Below, one piece after another: positions 29,754-39,023 of a stretch of DNA of 64,000 nt. The notes under the pieces are model-generated. The model did not search any database. It was not told where the DNA came from and saw only the letters and a program-made list of their open reading frames with translations. How positions within the stretch are numbered: position 1 is the stretch's first letter; each line of letters opens with the position of its first letter. The translations under genes were made by a program, and so were the position numbers. Origin of the DNA: Lysobacteraceae bacterium (GTDB lineage: Bacteria; Pseudomonadota; Gammaproteobacteria; Xanthomonadales; Rhodanobacteraceae); contig JAJFUF010000025.1 in the NCBI GenBank assembly GCA_021372495.1, forward strand, positions 1 through 64,000, in the 5' to 3' direction.

Positions 29754-31778
29754 TCAGTTCGCGACCGGCGCGCCGGGGCCGAGATACTTCAGCAGGAACT
29801 TCTCGGTGATCTCGTAGCGGTCGACGTTGTTCTGCTCCTTGAAGAAGCCGTGGCCTTCCTTGGGCCGGGTCATGTACTCGAACGGCTTGCCGGCCTTCTC
29901 GAGCGCGTCGCGCATCTCGCGCGCGTTCTGCACCGGCACGCGAGGGTCGTCCTCGCCGTGAACGATCAGCACCGGCACGTTGAACTTGTCGATGTGGTCC
30001 ACCGCCGAGTTGGCGGCGATGTAGGCGGGATCGTCCATGCCCCATGCCTCGCGCAGGAAGTTGCGCCCGGCGCGCGAGCGGCGCGTGTCGCTGCGGTCGG
30101 CCTGCACGCGGATGTCGGAGACGCCGGCGATGGCGACCGCGCACTTCAGCGTGCCCTGCGGCGCATACACGGGCAGGAAATAGGCCGAGTAGCCGCCGTA
30201 GCTGGCGCCGTACACGCAAACCCTGGCCGGATCGCTGTAGCCCTGCGCCTCGGCCCACTTCAGCGCGTCCAGCATGTCCTGCATCATGCCGGTGCCCATC
30301 TGCAGCTTGCCGGCATCCTCGAAGTTCTTGCCGCGCCCGCCGGAGCCGCGGTAGTTGACCTGCACCACGGCGTAGCCGCGCGAGGCGAGGAACTGGGTTT
30401 CCATGTCGTCCCACGAGCCGATCGGCCACATGTGCTGGACGCCGATCGGGCCGCCGTGCGGCAGGACGATGGTCGGCAGGTTCTTCTCGACGCGGTGCGG
30501 CGGCAGGGTGATGAAACCGCCCAGCTCGGCGCCGCTGGAGGCCTTGAACCAGAACGGCCGGCGCTCGCCGAGCTGGTCGGCCTTGAGCCACGGCATGAGC
30601 TGGTACAGCGGCCGCAGCTTGCCGGTCGCGGTGTCGAACAGCGCGTAGGTGCCGGGGTCGCGGTCGCTGACCGCGCGCACCAGGATGGTCGAGCCGTCGC
30701 TGCTCATGTCGGCGAACGACACGAAGTGGTCCGGGAACGCCTCGTTGAGCGACTTCATGGCTGCCGCGTAGCGGCTGTCGTCGAGATAGGTGACGGTCGG
30801 CTTGCCGTCCAGCGCGATCGCGGCGAACGGGGCCTGGTGCGGCGGCGTCCAGGCGACGCTGGCGATGCTGACGCGCGGATCGGACGCCAGCACCCGGCGG
30901 CCGCTGCCGTCGAGGTTGCTGACGGTCAGCGCGTCGGCCCCGCCGGTCGGGTTGCCGAGCGCGTACAGGTGCTGCCCGTCGGGGCTGATCCCGCGCGGCT
31001 GGAAGCGCTTGCCGACCACCGCGGCGGGCAACTCGGTCCAGGGCTGGTCCGCGCCGGCGCGATAGTAGACGTGCTCGACGAAGTCGTTGTCTTCGCCGAA
31101 GGCATAGCGCGCGACGCCGTCGTGCACCAGGAAGTCGTAGCCGTCCCGGTCGATCGAGCCGATCTCCTTGACGCTGCCGCTGCGCGAGTCGATGTCGTAG
31201 ATCAGCGTCTTGTTGGCCTGCGCGTCGGCGCCGCCGCGCGTCGGGAACGGATACACGGTCAGGTAGAAATGCCCGTTCGGCACGTCCGGCACGCCGCTGA
31301 TCTGGCCGAAGCCGATCGGGATGCTGAGGATGGTGCGCATGGCGCTGATCGAGCTGCGCTTGCTCGGGCTGTACAGCAGGCGCTTGTCGGAACCGTCGAT
31401 ATTCACCGCGAGGATGTCGCCGGTTGCCGAGGGCGCTTCGGCGAAGCCCGTTTCCTTGCCGGTGGTCAGCACGAGCCGTTCGTTGTCGACCCAGGTGATG
31501 TCCAGCGGCAGGTAATCCGCATTCATCTTGAGGCGGCTGACCGGCTTGAGATCCGGCAGGTGCAGTACCGCCAGCGCGTAGCTGTTCTCGCCGTTCTCCT
31601 GCTCGTGTACCGACACCGCGAGATGCTGGCCGTCGGGCGACAGCGCGGGGCTGCCCAGCGTCGGGTGCCGGGCGAAGTCGGCATACGACGGCGCCGCCGC
31701 GTCGGCGGGCCGGGCGGCGAGCGTGGCGGCGAACAGGACGCCCGCAAGAGCGAAACGGGTGATGCGTGCAACGGACAT
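29754..31778 (-). CDS. S9 family peptidase, secreted (third of three)
   Basis: Exported S9 serine peptidase of 674 residues. Signal peptide about 1-27 (ending ADAAAP), propeller domain, then hydrolase domain with S526 (GASYGGYSAYF), D611 (EDDPRVP) and H643 (EGHGFF). In length and layout it is nearest to the first S9 gene (5032-7008), sharing the DFARH...PDGQ opening pattern, and probably belongs to the same subfamily. Monocistronic: it has its own terminator and diverges from rlmI across about 170 bases. Confidence 0.88.
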   Translation of the reverse strand: MSVARITRFALAGVLFAATLAARPADAAAPSYADFARHPTLGSPALSPDGQHLAVSVHEQENGENSYALAVLHLPDLKPVSRLKMNADYLPLDITWVDNERLVLTTGKETGFAEAPSATGDILAVNIDGSDKRLLYSPSKRSSISAMRTILSIPIGFGQISGVPDVPNGHFYLTVYPFPTRGGADAQANKTLIYDIDSRSGSVKEIGSIDRDGYDFLVHDGVARYAFGEDNDFVEHVYYRAGADQPWTELPAAVVGKRFQPRGISPDGQHLYALGNPTGGADALTVSNLDGSGRRVLASDPRVSIASVAWTPPHQAPFAAIALDGKPTVTYLDDSRYAAAMKSLNEAFPDHFVSFADMSSDGSTILVRAVSDRDPGTYALFDTATGKLRPLYQLMPWLKADQLGERRPFWFKASSGAELGGFITLPPHRVEKNLPTIVLPHGGPIGVQHMWPIGSWDDMETQFLASRGYAVVQVNYRGSGGRGKNFEDAGKLQMGTGMMQDMLDALKWAEAQGYSDPARVCVYGASYGGYSAYFLPVYAPQGTLKCAVAIAGVSDIRVQADRSDTRRSRAGRNFLREAWGMDDPAYIAANSAVDHIDKFNVPVLIVHGEDDPRVPVQNAREMRDALEKAGKPFEYMTRPKEGHGFFKEQNNVDRYEITEKFLLKYLGPGAPVAN

Positions 31779-31949
31779 GGAGCCCCCTCCATCGACGTGA
31801 ACGCCCGAGTATGCCAGCCGGCCGTTCGGCGCGGCATGCGACTTTTTCCTAGGCGGCGCCGCGTGTTAGGTCGCCGGGCGCGGTGGCCGTCGTTGCCGGG
31901 ACCGGCGCGGTCGTTTACCGTGCACGGTTTCCGCGCGTGGAACCCCGCC

Positions 31950-33155
31950 GTGTCCGAAGGCATCGCTTACCCGGCCCTGTACCTCAAGCGCGGCGAGGAC
32001 GCACGCCTGCGCGCCGGGCACCTGTGGGTGTTCTCCAACGAGGTCGACGTGGCGCGCTCCCCGCTGTCCGGATTCGCGCCGGGCGAGCCTTGCGTGATCG
32101 TCGATGCGCGCGACAAGCCGCTCGGCGTCGGCTACGTCAACCCGAATTCGCTGATCTGCGCGCGCCTGGTCAATCGCGGCCTCGAGCACGCGCTGGACCG
32201 CTCGCTGCTGACGCACCGCATCAAGGTCGCGCTCGGCCTGCGCGAGCGCCTGTACGCCGAGCCGTACTACCGGCTGCTGTACGGCGAATCCGACGGCGTG
32301 CCCGGCCTGACGCTCGACCGCTTCGGCGAGGTGGTGGTCGCGCAGGCGACCACCGCCGGCATCGAGCGTCTGAAGCCGGAGGTCGAGGCGGCGGTGGACA
32401 AGGTGCTGAAGCCGGCCGCGCTGCTGTGGAAGAACGATGCCGCGATCCGCGCGCTGGAGGGGCTGCCCGCCTATGCCGACGTCGGTTTCGGCACGCCACC
32501 GGACGCGCTGACGGTGCGCGAGGGCGGGCTCGAATTCGCCGCGGACGCGACCGGTGGCCAGAAGACCGGCTGGTTCTACGACCAGCGCGCCAACCGCGAC
32601 CGGCTCGCGCCGTTCGTCAAGGGCGCGCGCGTGCTGGACATGTTCAGCTACCTCGGCGCCTGGGGCCTGCGCGCGGCGGCGATGGGCGCGGCCGAGGTCG
32701 TGTGCGTGGATGCTTCGGCGCAGGCGGTCGCGGCGATCGCCGGCAATGCCCGCCGCAACGGGCTCGGCGACCGCGTGCGCGCGGAGCGCGCCGACGCGTT
32801 CGACTTTCTCAAGGCGCTGCGCGAGCGCCGCGAACACTTCGACGTGGTGATCCTCGACCCGCCGGCCTTCGTCAAGCGCAAGAAGGATCTCGCCGAAGGC
32901 CGGCTGGCCTACCGCCGGCTCAACGAGCTGGGCATGCAGGCGCTGGCGAAGGACGGCATCCTGGTCACCTGCTCGTGCTCGTACCATATGCCGCGGCCGC
33001 TGCTGCTGGACGGCGTGCAGCAGGCGGCGCGCCATCTCGACCGCCAGGTGCAGGCGCTGATGCAGCTGCAGCAGGCGCCGGACCATCCGGTGCATCCGGC
33101 GATTCCCGAGACCGATTACCTGAAGGGCTATCTCTGCCGCGTGCTGCCGGCGTGA
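31950..33155 (+). CDS. rlmI: 23S rRNA (cytosine-C5)-methyltransferase, RlmI type
   Basis: SAM-dependent methyltransferase with an N-terminal PUA domain (LKRGEDARLRAGHLWVFSNEV), an EEHUD-like middle part and a Rossmann domain (VLDMFSYLGAWGLRAA; DPPAFVKRKK; catalytic-type CSCSYHM). 401 residues from the GTG at 31950, close to the 396 of Escherichia coli RlmI, which makes m5C1962 of 23S rRNA. An upstream GTG at 31920 would add ten residues. It is followed 53 bases later by lgt. Confidence 0.88.
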   Translation: MSEGIAYPALYLKRGEDARLRAGHLWVFSNEVDVARSPLSGFAPGEPCVIVDARDKPLGVGYVNPNSLICARLVNRGLEHALDRSLLTHRIKVALGLRERLYAEPYYRLLYGESDGVPGLTLDRFGEVVVAQATTAGIERLKPEVEAAVDKVLKPAALLWKNDAAIRALEGLPAYADVGFGTPPDALTVREGGLEFAADATGGQKTGWFYDQRANRDRLAPFVKGARVLDMFSYLGAWGLRAAAMGAAEVVCVDASAQAVAAIAGNARRNGLGDRVRAERADAFDFLKALRERREHFDVVILDPPAFVKRKKDLAEGRLAYRRLNELGMQALAKDGILVTCSCSYHMPRPLLLDGVQQAARHLDRQVQALMQLQQAPDHPVHPAIPETDYLKGYLCRVLPA

Positions 33156-33208
33156 GGGAACCCCGCTGACCTGGCGCGGTCCCAGCGCCGGCCCCACGAG
33201 TGCTCCGC

Positions 33209-34084
33209 ATGACGCATCCGTTCTTCGTCGACATCGACCCGGTCGCCTTCCACCTCGGCCCGGTCGCCGTGCATTGGTACGGCCTGATGTACCTGCTCGG
33301 CTTCCTCGGCGCCTGGTGGCTGGGCGAGCGTCGCCGCCGCGCAGGGCGGCTGGCGGTCAGCAAGGACGCATTCGCCGATCTCGCGTTCTACGCGATGATG
33401 GGCGTGATCGTCGGCGGCCGCGTCGGTTACATGCTGTTCTACGTGTCGCCGGACTGGATCTGGCGCGATCCGCTGGCGCTGTTCCGCGTCTGGGACGGCG
33501 GCATGTCGTTCCACGGCGGCCTGCTCGGCGTGCTCGCCGCCGGCCTGTGGTGGTCGCGGCGCACCCGCGTGCCTTTCTTCGACGCGATCGACTTCGTCGC
33601 GCCGCTGGTGCCGATCGGGCTCGGCCTCGGCCGGCTCGGCAACTTCATCAATGGCGAGCTGTGGGGGCACGTCACCGGCAAGCCGTGGGGCATGATCTTC
33701 CCGCACGCGCTGCAGCTCGATCCGCGTTTCCAGGACATGGACGTGGCGCAGTTGAAGGCGCTGTACGCGAGCGGAGCGCTGGACGCCTTCGCGCGGCATC
33801 CCTCGCAGCTCTACGAATTCGCGCTGGAGGGCGTGGTGATGTTCGCCGCGCTGTGGCTGTTCTCGCGCAAGCCGCGGCGTCGTTTCGCGGTGTCGGGCCT
33901 GTTCGCGCTGCTGTACGGCTGCTTCCGCTTCGCGGTCGAGTTCGTGCGCGAGCCGGACGTGCAGCTCGGCTACCTGCTGGACACGCACTGGCTGACCATG
34001 GGCCAGGTGCTGTCGCTGCCGCTGATCGCGATCGGCCTGTTCCTGCTGTGGCTGTCGCGCCGCCAGCCGGCGCCGGCGGCGTGA
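33209..34084 (+). CDS. lgt: Prolipoprotein diacylglyceryl transferase
   Basis: First enzyme of lipoprotein maturation: transfers diacylglycerol from phosphatidylglycerol to the lipobox cysteine. 291 residues with seven transmembrane helices. Essential H102 (SFHGGLLG) matches H103 of the Escherichia coli enzyme, and the Lgt signature [10 protein letters not shown] follows. I chose the ATG at 33209 over a GTG three codons upstream. The gene converges on corA with only 16 bases between. The following steps (lsp, lnt) are not here, but see the DUF4105 gene at 35136. Confidence 0.95.
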   Translation: MTHPFFVDIDPVAFHLGPVAVHWYGLMYLLGFLGAWWLGERRRRAGRLAVSKDAFADLAFYAMMGVIVGGRVGYMLFYVSPDWIWRDPLALFRVWDGGMSFHGGLLGVLAAGLWWSRRTRVPFFDAIDFVAPLVPIGLGLGRLGNFINGELWGHVTGKPWGMIFPHALQLDPRFQDMDVAQLKALYASGALDAFARHPSQLYEFALEGVVMFAALWLFSRKPRRRFAVSGLFALLYGCFRFAVEFVREPDVQLGYLLDTHWLTMGQVLSLPLIAIGLFLLWLSRRQPAPAA

Positions 34085-34100
34085 TTCCGGCGCGCGCCGC

Positions 34101-35096
34101 CTACAGCCACTTCGCGCGCTTGAGCACCGAATAGAGGCCGCCGCAGATGACCGCGGTGAGCAGGATCATGCCGGGGTAGGCCCACGGCTTGTCCAGCTCG
34201 GGCATGTGGTGGAAGTTCATGCCGTACCAGCTCGCCAGCAGCGTCGGCGCGGCCAGCAGCGCGGCCCAGCCGGCCAGCTTCTTGACCACCTCGTTCTGGC
34301 CGACCGTGACCAGCGACAGGTTGATCGTCATCGCCGCCGAGAGCATCTCGCGCATCGTGCCAATCGCCTCGTTGACGCGGAACACGTGGTCGTAGACGTC
34401 GCGGAAGTAGACCCGCACCTCGTCGCGCACCAGGTGCGGATACAGGCGCACCAGCTGGCTGAGGATGTCCTGCAACGGCGCCACCGCCAGGCGCAGCGTG
34501 ACCAGCTCGCGCTGCATCTCGTACAGGCGCCTGATCGTCTCGCGCTTGAAGGTCTCGGCGAAGATGTCGTGCTCGAGTTCCTGCAGCTCTTCCTTGAAGT
34601 CGCGCACGATCGGCAGGAAGTTGTCGACGATGAAGTCGAGCACGGCGTACAGGCCGTAGCTGGGGCCGTACGCCAGTAGTTCCGGGCTCTGCTCGCAGCT
34701 GCGCCGCGCCGGCGCGTAGCTGAGCGAGGCGCCGTGGCGCACCGTCACCAGGTAGCGCGGGCCGACGAACACGTGGGTCTCGCCGAAGGCGAGGCTGCCG
34801 CCGACCAGTTGCGCGGTCTGCGCGACGATGAACAGCGAGTCGCCGTAGACCTCGATCTTGGGGCGCTGGTGCGCGTTCTGCGCGTCCTCGACGGCGAGGT
34901 CGTGCAGGCCGAATTCCTCCTGCAGCTTTGCCAGCAGCGCCGCGTCCGGCTCGTGCAGGCCGACCCAGACGAAGGTGTCGGGCTGCTCGAGGACGTCGCT
35001 GATCTCGTCCAGGGTGATGTCGCGCAGGCGCTGGCCGCTGCGGCTGTAGGCGACGCAGTTGATGACCATGCGTGCGGCGGCGCCGGTGTCGTTCAT
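34101..35096 (-). CDS. corA: CorA family Mg2+/Co2+ transporter
   Basis: Pentameric divalent cation channel. 331 residues: a large cytoplasmic domain with long helices (residues 1-270) and two C-terminal transmembrane helices. The selectivity signature YGMNF is present at the first helix end. It is the last gene of the minus-strand run miaB-ybeZ-ybeY-corC-DUF4105-corA, 39 bases after DUF4105. It fits with corC, whose family is linked to magnesium/cobalt homeostasis. Confidence 0.92.
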   Translation of the reverse strand: MNDTGAAARMVINCVAYSRSGQRLRDITLDEISDVLEQPDTFVWVGLHEPDAALLAKLQEEFGLHDLAVEDAQNAHQRPKIEVYGDSLFIVAQTAQLVGGSLAFGETHVFVGPRYLVTVRHGASLSYAPARRSCEQSPELLAYGPSYGLYAVLDFIVDNFLPIVRDFKEELQELEHDIFAETFKRETIRRLYEMQRELVTLRLAVAPLQDILSQLVRLYPHLVRDEVRVYFRDVYDHVFRVNEAIGTMREMLSAAMTINLSLVTVGQNEVVKKLAGWAALLAAPTLLASWYGMNFHHMPELDKPWAYPGMILLTAVICGGLYSVLKRAKWL

Positions 35097-35135
35097 GCGG
35101 TCATCATGCCCGCCGCCGCCGGGCGCGGCAATCGT

Positions 35136-36371
35136 TCAGCGGTGGCGCCAGAGGCCGTAGGCGAGCGCGAGGTTCAGCGCCAGGCCGAGCTCGATCCACG
35201 CCAGGTTCTGCTGCACGAACCAGGGCAGGATCTTGGCGAACAGCGCGAAACCCGCCGTCAGCAAGAGCAGTGCGGCGAGCGCGCGCGCGAAGCGGCCGCT
35301 GCGCGCGTCGGCGCGGGCGAGCCGCAGCAGCGCGGGTACCAGCAGCAGCGCCAGCGGGCTGAACAGCAGCAGGTTCTCGTTGGCCCAGGCGTAGCGGTGC
35401 GCGGTGGCCGTCCACAGCAGGGCCATGAACAGTCCGGCCAGGCCGGCGGCGAGCGCGTACAGCGCGCCGCCCCAGGCGAACGCCAGGCGCGCGGCGTGCC
35501 GGCGCGGCGCGTGGTGGCCGGCCCAGGCGAGACCGCTGCCCAGCAGCAGCGCGGCCAACAGGAACGGCAGGCGCAGGTCAGGCGGCAGGCCCGGCGGCGC
35601 CGGCAGGCGGCCGGCGTCGAGTTGCGCCTCGTGCGCTACCAGCGGCTGCGTGCCACCGCGGCCGTCGGGCAGCTGCACCTCGCGCAGCACGCGCATCAGC
35701 ACCATCGGCACGAAGCTCTCGTCCCAGTACGACAGCCGGCGATCCGCGGCCGGCCCGAGCCCGAGGTCGACCAGCAGCATCAGCGCCGGCTGCGCGGCGA
35801 GCAGGCGGTCGGTGTGCATGCGGTAGGTGAAGCCGTGCGAAGGCGCCTGGGTCTGGCGGCGGATCGCGCCGCCGAGCGCGCGGTCGAGCGCATCGCGCAC
35901 GCGCGTGGTGCAGTTGTCGGTGAAGTAGTCGTAGCGGTACTGGGTGTGCGCCGGTTGCACGTTCCACAGCAGGAAGTCGCGCAGCGCGGCGCGCTGCGGC
36001 GGGGTCAGCGCCAGCGTCTGGCGCGTCACCCGGCGACCCTCGGTCGCGTAGTAGGCCGCGTCCTCGGCCGCAGGCACGGCGTCCATGCGGTAGATCATGT
36101 AGCCGCGCGCGAAGTTGAGCAGGAAGTCGCGCTGCTCGAAGTCGAACACGCCGTAGTTGAACGCGACCGCCTCGCCGCCGACGGTGTCGCGCACCTCGAT
36201 GGCGTCGTGGCCGAAGCGCTCCCAGTAGATCGTGCCCGGCCCGTAGGTGACCAGCGCGATTTCCAGCGCCTCGCCCGGCGCGTCGGCGATGCCGGCGCGC
36301 GCCGGCGACGCCGGCGCCAGCAGCGCGCAGGCGAGCAGCAGCGCAGCCAGCCGCCGCAGCGCGCGCGTCAT
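35136..36371 (-). CDS. DUF4105 (Lnb-like) membrane protein in the lnt position
   Basis: 411 residues: a signal or anchor segment (about 1-27), a periplasmic domain of about 220 residues, then five hydrophobic helices. The periplasmic domain has the order His then Cys expected of a permuted papain-like fold: H55 in ERFGHDAIEV and C154 in YFTDNCTTRVRD. This is the DUF4105 family, which to my knowledge includes Lnb, the lipoprotein N-acyltransferase of Bacteroides. Its place directly after corC is where Escherichia coli carries lnt. The start at 36371 follows the corC stop by four bases; an ATG at 36386 is possible. N-acyltransferase activity here is inference, but topology, dyad and context agree. 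Confidence 0.8.
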   Translation of the reverse strand: MTRALRRLAALLLACALLAPASPARAGIADAPGEALEIALVTYGPGTIYWERFGHDAIEVRDTVGGEAVAFNYGVFDFEQRDFLLNFARGYMIYRMDAVPAAEDAAYYATEGRRVTRQTLALTPPQRAALRDFLLWNVQPAHTQYRYDYFTDNCTTRVRDALDRALGGAIRRQTQAPSHGFTYRMHTDRLLAAQPALMLLVDLGLGPAADRRLSYWDESFVPMVLMRVLREVQLPDGRGGTQPLVAHEAQLDAGRLPAPPGLPPDLRLPFLLAALLLGSGLAWAGHHAPRRHAARLAFAWGGALYALAAGLAGLFMALLWTATAHRYAWANENLLLFSPLALLLVPALLRLARADARSGRFARALAALLLLTAGFALFAKILPWFVQQNLAWIELGLALNLALAYGLWRHR

Positions 36372-36375
36372 GCGC

Positions 36376-37221
36376 TCACGCTGCATGCTGCGGCAGCACG
36401 CGGAACTGGTGCACGCGGCGGTCGTCCGCCTGGGTGACGTGGAAGCGGAATCCGGCCAGCGCGGCCTCCTCGCCGGATTCCGGCAGGTGGCCGACGGCGG
36501 CGGTGACCAGGCCGCCGACGGTGTCGAATTCCTCGTCGGAGTACGCGGTGCCGAAGCGCTCGTTGAAGTCGGCGATCGGGGTCAGCGCGCTGACCAGGAA
36601 GGCGCCGTCGGGCAGGGGCTGGATCAGCGTCGGCGCTTCCTCGTCGTCGTGCTCGTCGTCGATCTCGCCGACGATCTGCTCGAGCACGTCCTCGATGGTG
36701 ATCAGGCCGGCGACGCCACCGTACTCGTCGACCACGATCGCCATGTGGTTGCGGCTGTCGCGGAACTCGGCGAGCAGCACGTTCAGGCGCATCGACTCGG
36801 GGATCATCACCGCCGGGCGCAGCAGCGCGCGCACGTCGCAGTCGTGGTCGTGGCCGAAGTGCTTCAGCAGGTCCTTGGCGAGCAGGATGCCGAGGATCTC
36901 GTCCTTGTCCTCGCCGTGCACGGGAAAGCGCGAATGGCCGGACTCGGTGACGATCGCCAGGATGTCGGTCAGCGGCGCGTCGGCCGGGATCATCACCATC
37001 TGCGAGCGCGCGACCATCACGTCGCCGACGCTGAGGTCGGTCACCCGGATGGCGCCTTCGGCCATCGCCAGGCTGTCGTCGGAGAGCAGGCCGTTGGCCC
37101 GGGCGGCGCGCAGTTCCTCGAGCAACTCCTCGCGGTTGCGCGGCTCGCCGGAAAGCATGTGGCCCAGACGGTCCCACCATGATCGGTGCGCCGGGCCGGT
37201 GGTACTCGGATCCTCGTTCAT
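36376..37221 (-). CDS. corC: CorC/YbeX (HlyC/CorC family) CBS-domain protein
   Basis: 281-residue cytoplasmic protein with two CBS domains (about 66-190; VGDVMVARSQM ... FPVHGEDKDEILG ... MAIVVDEYGGVAGLITIEDVLE) and a C-terminal CorC_HlyC domain. There is no DUF21 membrane part, as in YbeX. Linked to Mg/Co efflux and to ribosome-related fitness in enterics. It follows ybeY after a 220-base gap that holds no gene, and precedes DUF4105 by four bases. Confidence 0.93.
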   Translation of the reverse strand: MNEDPSTTGPAHRSWWDRLGHMLSGEPRNREELLEELRAARANGLLSDDSLAMAEGAIRVTDLSVGDVMVARSQMVMIPADAPLTDILAIVTESGHSRFPVHGEDKDEILGILLAKDLLKHFGHDHDCDVRALLRPAVMIPESMRLNVLLAEFRDSRNHMAIVVDEYGGVAGLITIEDVLEQIVGEIDDEHDDEEAPTLIQPLPDGAFLVSALTPIADFNERFGTAYSDEEFDTVGGLVTAAVGHLPESGEEAALAGFRFHVTQADDRRVHQFRVLPQHAA

Positions 37222-37441
37222 GCAGCGAAAGCGACACGACCCCTGTCGGGGCGGGCTGGCGAGTCTAACCGAAAACCGCGGACGGTACCCGGCGGGCGGC
37301 GGCTGCGGCTGCGGTCGTCAGGTGCAAGCCATTGATTGAAAAAGCCGTACTCGCCGACTCGGCCGCGCAGGGGGAGGGCCGGCGAAGCCGTGTCCGCCGG
37401 CCCGGAAGAGGTGCGTGACCCGACCGCGAGCCGCGGCCGGC

Positions 37442-37957
37442 TCAGCGCGGCGCGTAGGGATCGGCGATGCCCAACCCGGCCAGGATGCGCCGCTCCAGCG
37501 CTTCCATGCGGCCGGCGTCGGCGGGGCGCTCGTGGTCGTAGCCCAGCAGGTGCAGGGTGCCGTGCACGGCGAGGTGCGCCCAGTGGTGGACGAGCGGCTT
37601 GCCCTGTTCGGCGGCCTCGCGGGCGACCACCGGCGCGCAGATCACCAGGTCGCCCAGCAGCGGCAGGTTCACGCCGGCCGGCAGCTCGGCGGGGAAGGAC
37701 AGCACGTTGGTGGCGTAGTCGCGGCCGCGGTAGCGGCGGTTCAGCGCGCGGCCCTCGGCGGCGCCGACGATGCGCAGGTCGACCGCCGCCGGCCGCCGCC
37801 GGCGCGCGCCGCGCAGCGCCGCCTCGACCCAGCGCCGCAGGCTGAGCGGCGCCGGCAGTCCGCGACGGGGCAGGGCGTAGCCCACTTGCACGACAACGGG
37901 ACTCGGGGCCCGCGGCCCGGAGCCCGGAAGAGCGGACGGCGTGCGCTTGCGTGGCAT
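37442..37957 (-). CDS. ybeY: YbeY endoribonuclease / rRNA maturation factor
   Basis: Zinc endoribonuclease acting in 16S rRNA 3' end maturation and ribosome quality control. 171 residues from the ATG at 37957. The metal motif [11 protein letters not shown] is intact, and [13 protein letters not shown] is a family hallmark. The N-terminal 30 or so residues are Arg/Pro-rich and poorly conserved, which leaves the true start uncertain. It follows ybeZ by 31 bases. Confidence 0.93.
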   Translation of the reverse strand: MPRKRTPSALPGSGPRAPSPVVVQVGYALPRRGLPAPLSLRRWVEAALRGARRRRPAAVDLRIVGAAEGRALNRRYRGRDYATNVLSFPAELPAGVNLPLLGDLVICAPVVAREAAEQGKPLVHHWAHLAVHGTLHLLGYDHERPADAGRMEALERRILAGLGIADPYAPR

Positions 37958-37988
37958 GGCGGAGGCGTGGGGATGGGCGGACGGCGCG

Positions 37989-39023
37989 TCAGTCCGCATG
38001 GCCCTGTTTTTCCCGGGTCCCGAGTCCCGCGTCCCGAGTCCCGGACTCCGCGGTCCCGTTCTCCTCGAACGCCTCGTACGCGCGCACGATCTTCGCCACC
38101 AGCGGGTGGCGCACCACGTCCTTCGAGGTGAAGAAGGTGGCGCTGATGCCGTCGACACCGCGCAGCACCTCCAGCGCGTGGCGCAGGCCGGAGCGCACGT
38201 TGCGCGGCAGGTCGACCTGGGTGACGTCGCCGGTGATCACCGCCACCGAGCCGAAGCCGATGCGGGTCAGGAACATCTTCATCTGCTCGACGGTGGTGTT
38301 CTGCGCCTCGTCGAGGATCACGAACGAATCGTTCAGCGTGCGCCCGCGCATGTAGGCCAGCGGCGCGATCTCGATCACGTTGCGCTCGATCAGCTTGGCC
38401 ACCTTCTCGAAGCCGAGCATTTCGTACAGCGCGTCGTACAGCGGACGCAGGTAGGGGTCGACCTTCTGGCTGAGGTCGCCGGGCAGGAAGCCGAGCTTCT
38501 CGCCGGCCTCGACCGCCGGGCGCACCAGGATCAGGCGCTGCGCGCGGCCGGCGGTCAGCGCCTCCACCGCGCTGGCCACGGCGAGATAGGTCTTGCCGGT
38601 GCCGGCCGGGCCGACGCCGAAGTTGATGTCGTGGGTGGCGATCGCGTGCAGGTAGCGCGCCTGGTTGGGGCCGCGGCCCTTGATCACGCCGCGCTTGACC
38701 CTGATCGCCACCTCCTGCGCGCCTTCCGCCGCGTCGGCCTGGATGGCGTCGATGCCGGATTCGGCGAGGTAGAGGTTGATCTTGTGGCCTTCCAGCGTTT
38801 CGCGCGCGGTGGCGGCGTAGAGGTCGCGCAGCACCTTGGCCGCGGCCTTCACCGCAGGCTCCTCGCCGATCACGCGGAACAGGTTGCCGCGGTTGTTGAT
38901 CTCGACGCCCAGGCGCAGCTCGACCTGGCGCAGGTGCTCGTCGAACGGCCCGCACAGGTTGGCGAGGCGCTCCACGTCCTCGGGTTCGAGGGCGAGGTCG
39001 CGCTGGGTAAGGACGTCGGTCAC
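37989..39023 (-). CDS. ybeZ: PhoH-like ATPase YbeZ
   Basis: Cytoplasmic P-loop ATPase that partners YbeY. 344 residues: Walker A GPAGTGKT, Walker [10 protein letters not shown], and GDVTQVDLP. The GTG start overlaps the miaB stop by four bases. The last 22 or so residues (after AFEENG) are an unconserved tail rich in Gly/Thr/Arg/Glu, encoded by a heptamer repeat (38017-38058) that has entered the 3' end of the gene. The conserved core is complete without it. Confidence 0.93.
   Translation of the reverse strand: MTDVLTQRDLALEPEDVERLANLCGPFDEHLRQVELRLGVEINNRGNLFRVIGEEPAVKAAAKVLRDLYAATARETLEGHKINLYLAESGIDAIQADAAEGAQEVAIRVKRGVIKGRGPNQARYLHAIATHDINFGVGPAGTGKTYLAVASAVEALTAGRAQRLILVRPAVEAGEKLGFLPGDLSQKVDPYLRPLYDALYEMLGFEKVAKLIERNVIEIAPLAYMRGRTLNDSFVILDEAQNTTVEQMKMFLTRIGFGSVAVITGDVTQVDLPRNVRSGLRHALEVLRGVDGISATFFTSKDVVRHPLVAKIVRAYEAFEENGTAESGTRDAGLGTREKQGHAD
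38017..38058. repeat. Heptamer tandem repeat GTCCCGR at the ybeZ 3' end
   Basis: GTCCCG recurs at 38017, 38024, 38031 and 38038, a strict seven-base period, and again at 38053. It forms the last codons of ybeZ. Because seven is not a multiple of three, gain or loss of a unit would shift the frame and change the tail. A similar GGGACTCGGGGC stretch lies near 37899 inside the ybeY 5' region. Tandem GGGACTC-type arrays between genes are familiar in Xanthomonads. Confidence 0.7.

Noticed and set aside
37222..37441. A small gene between corC and ybeY
   Set aside because: Only Arg/Gly-rich frames without ribosome sites; under 300 bases and no domain.
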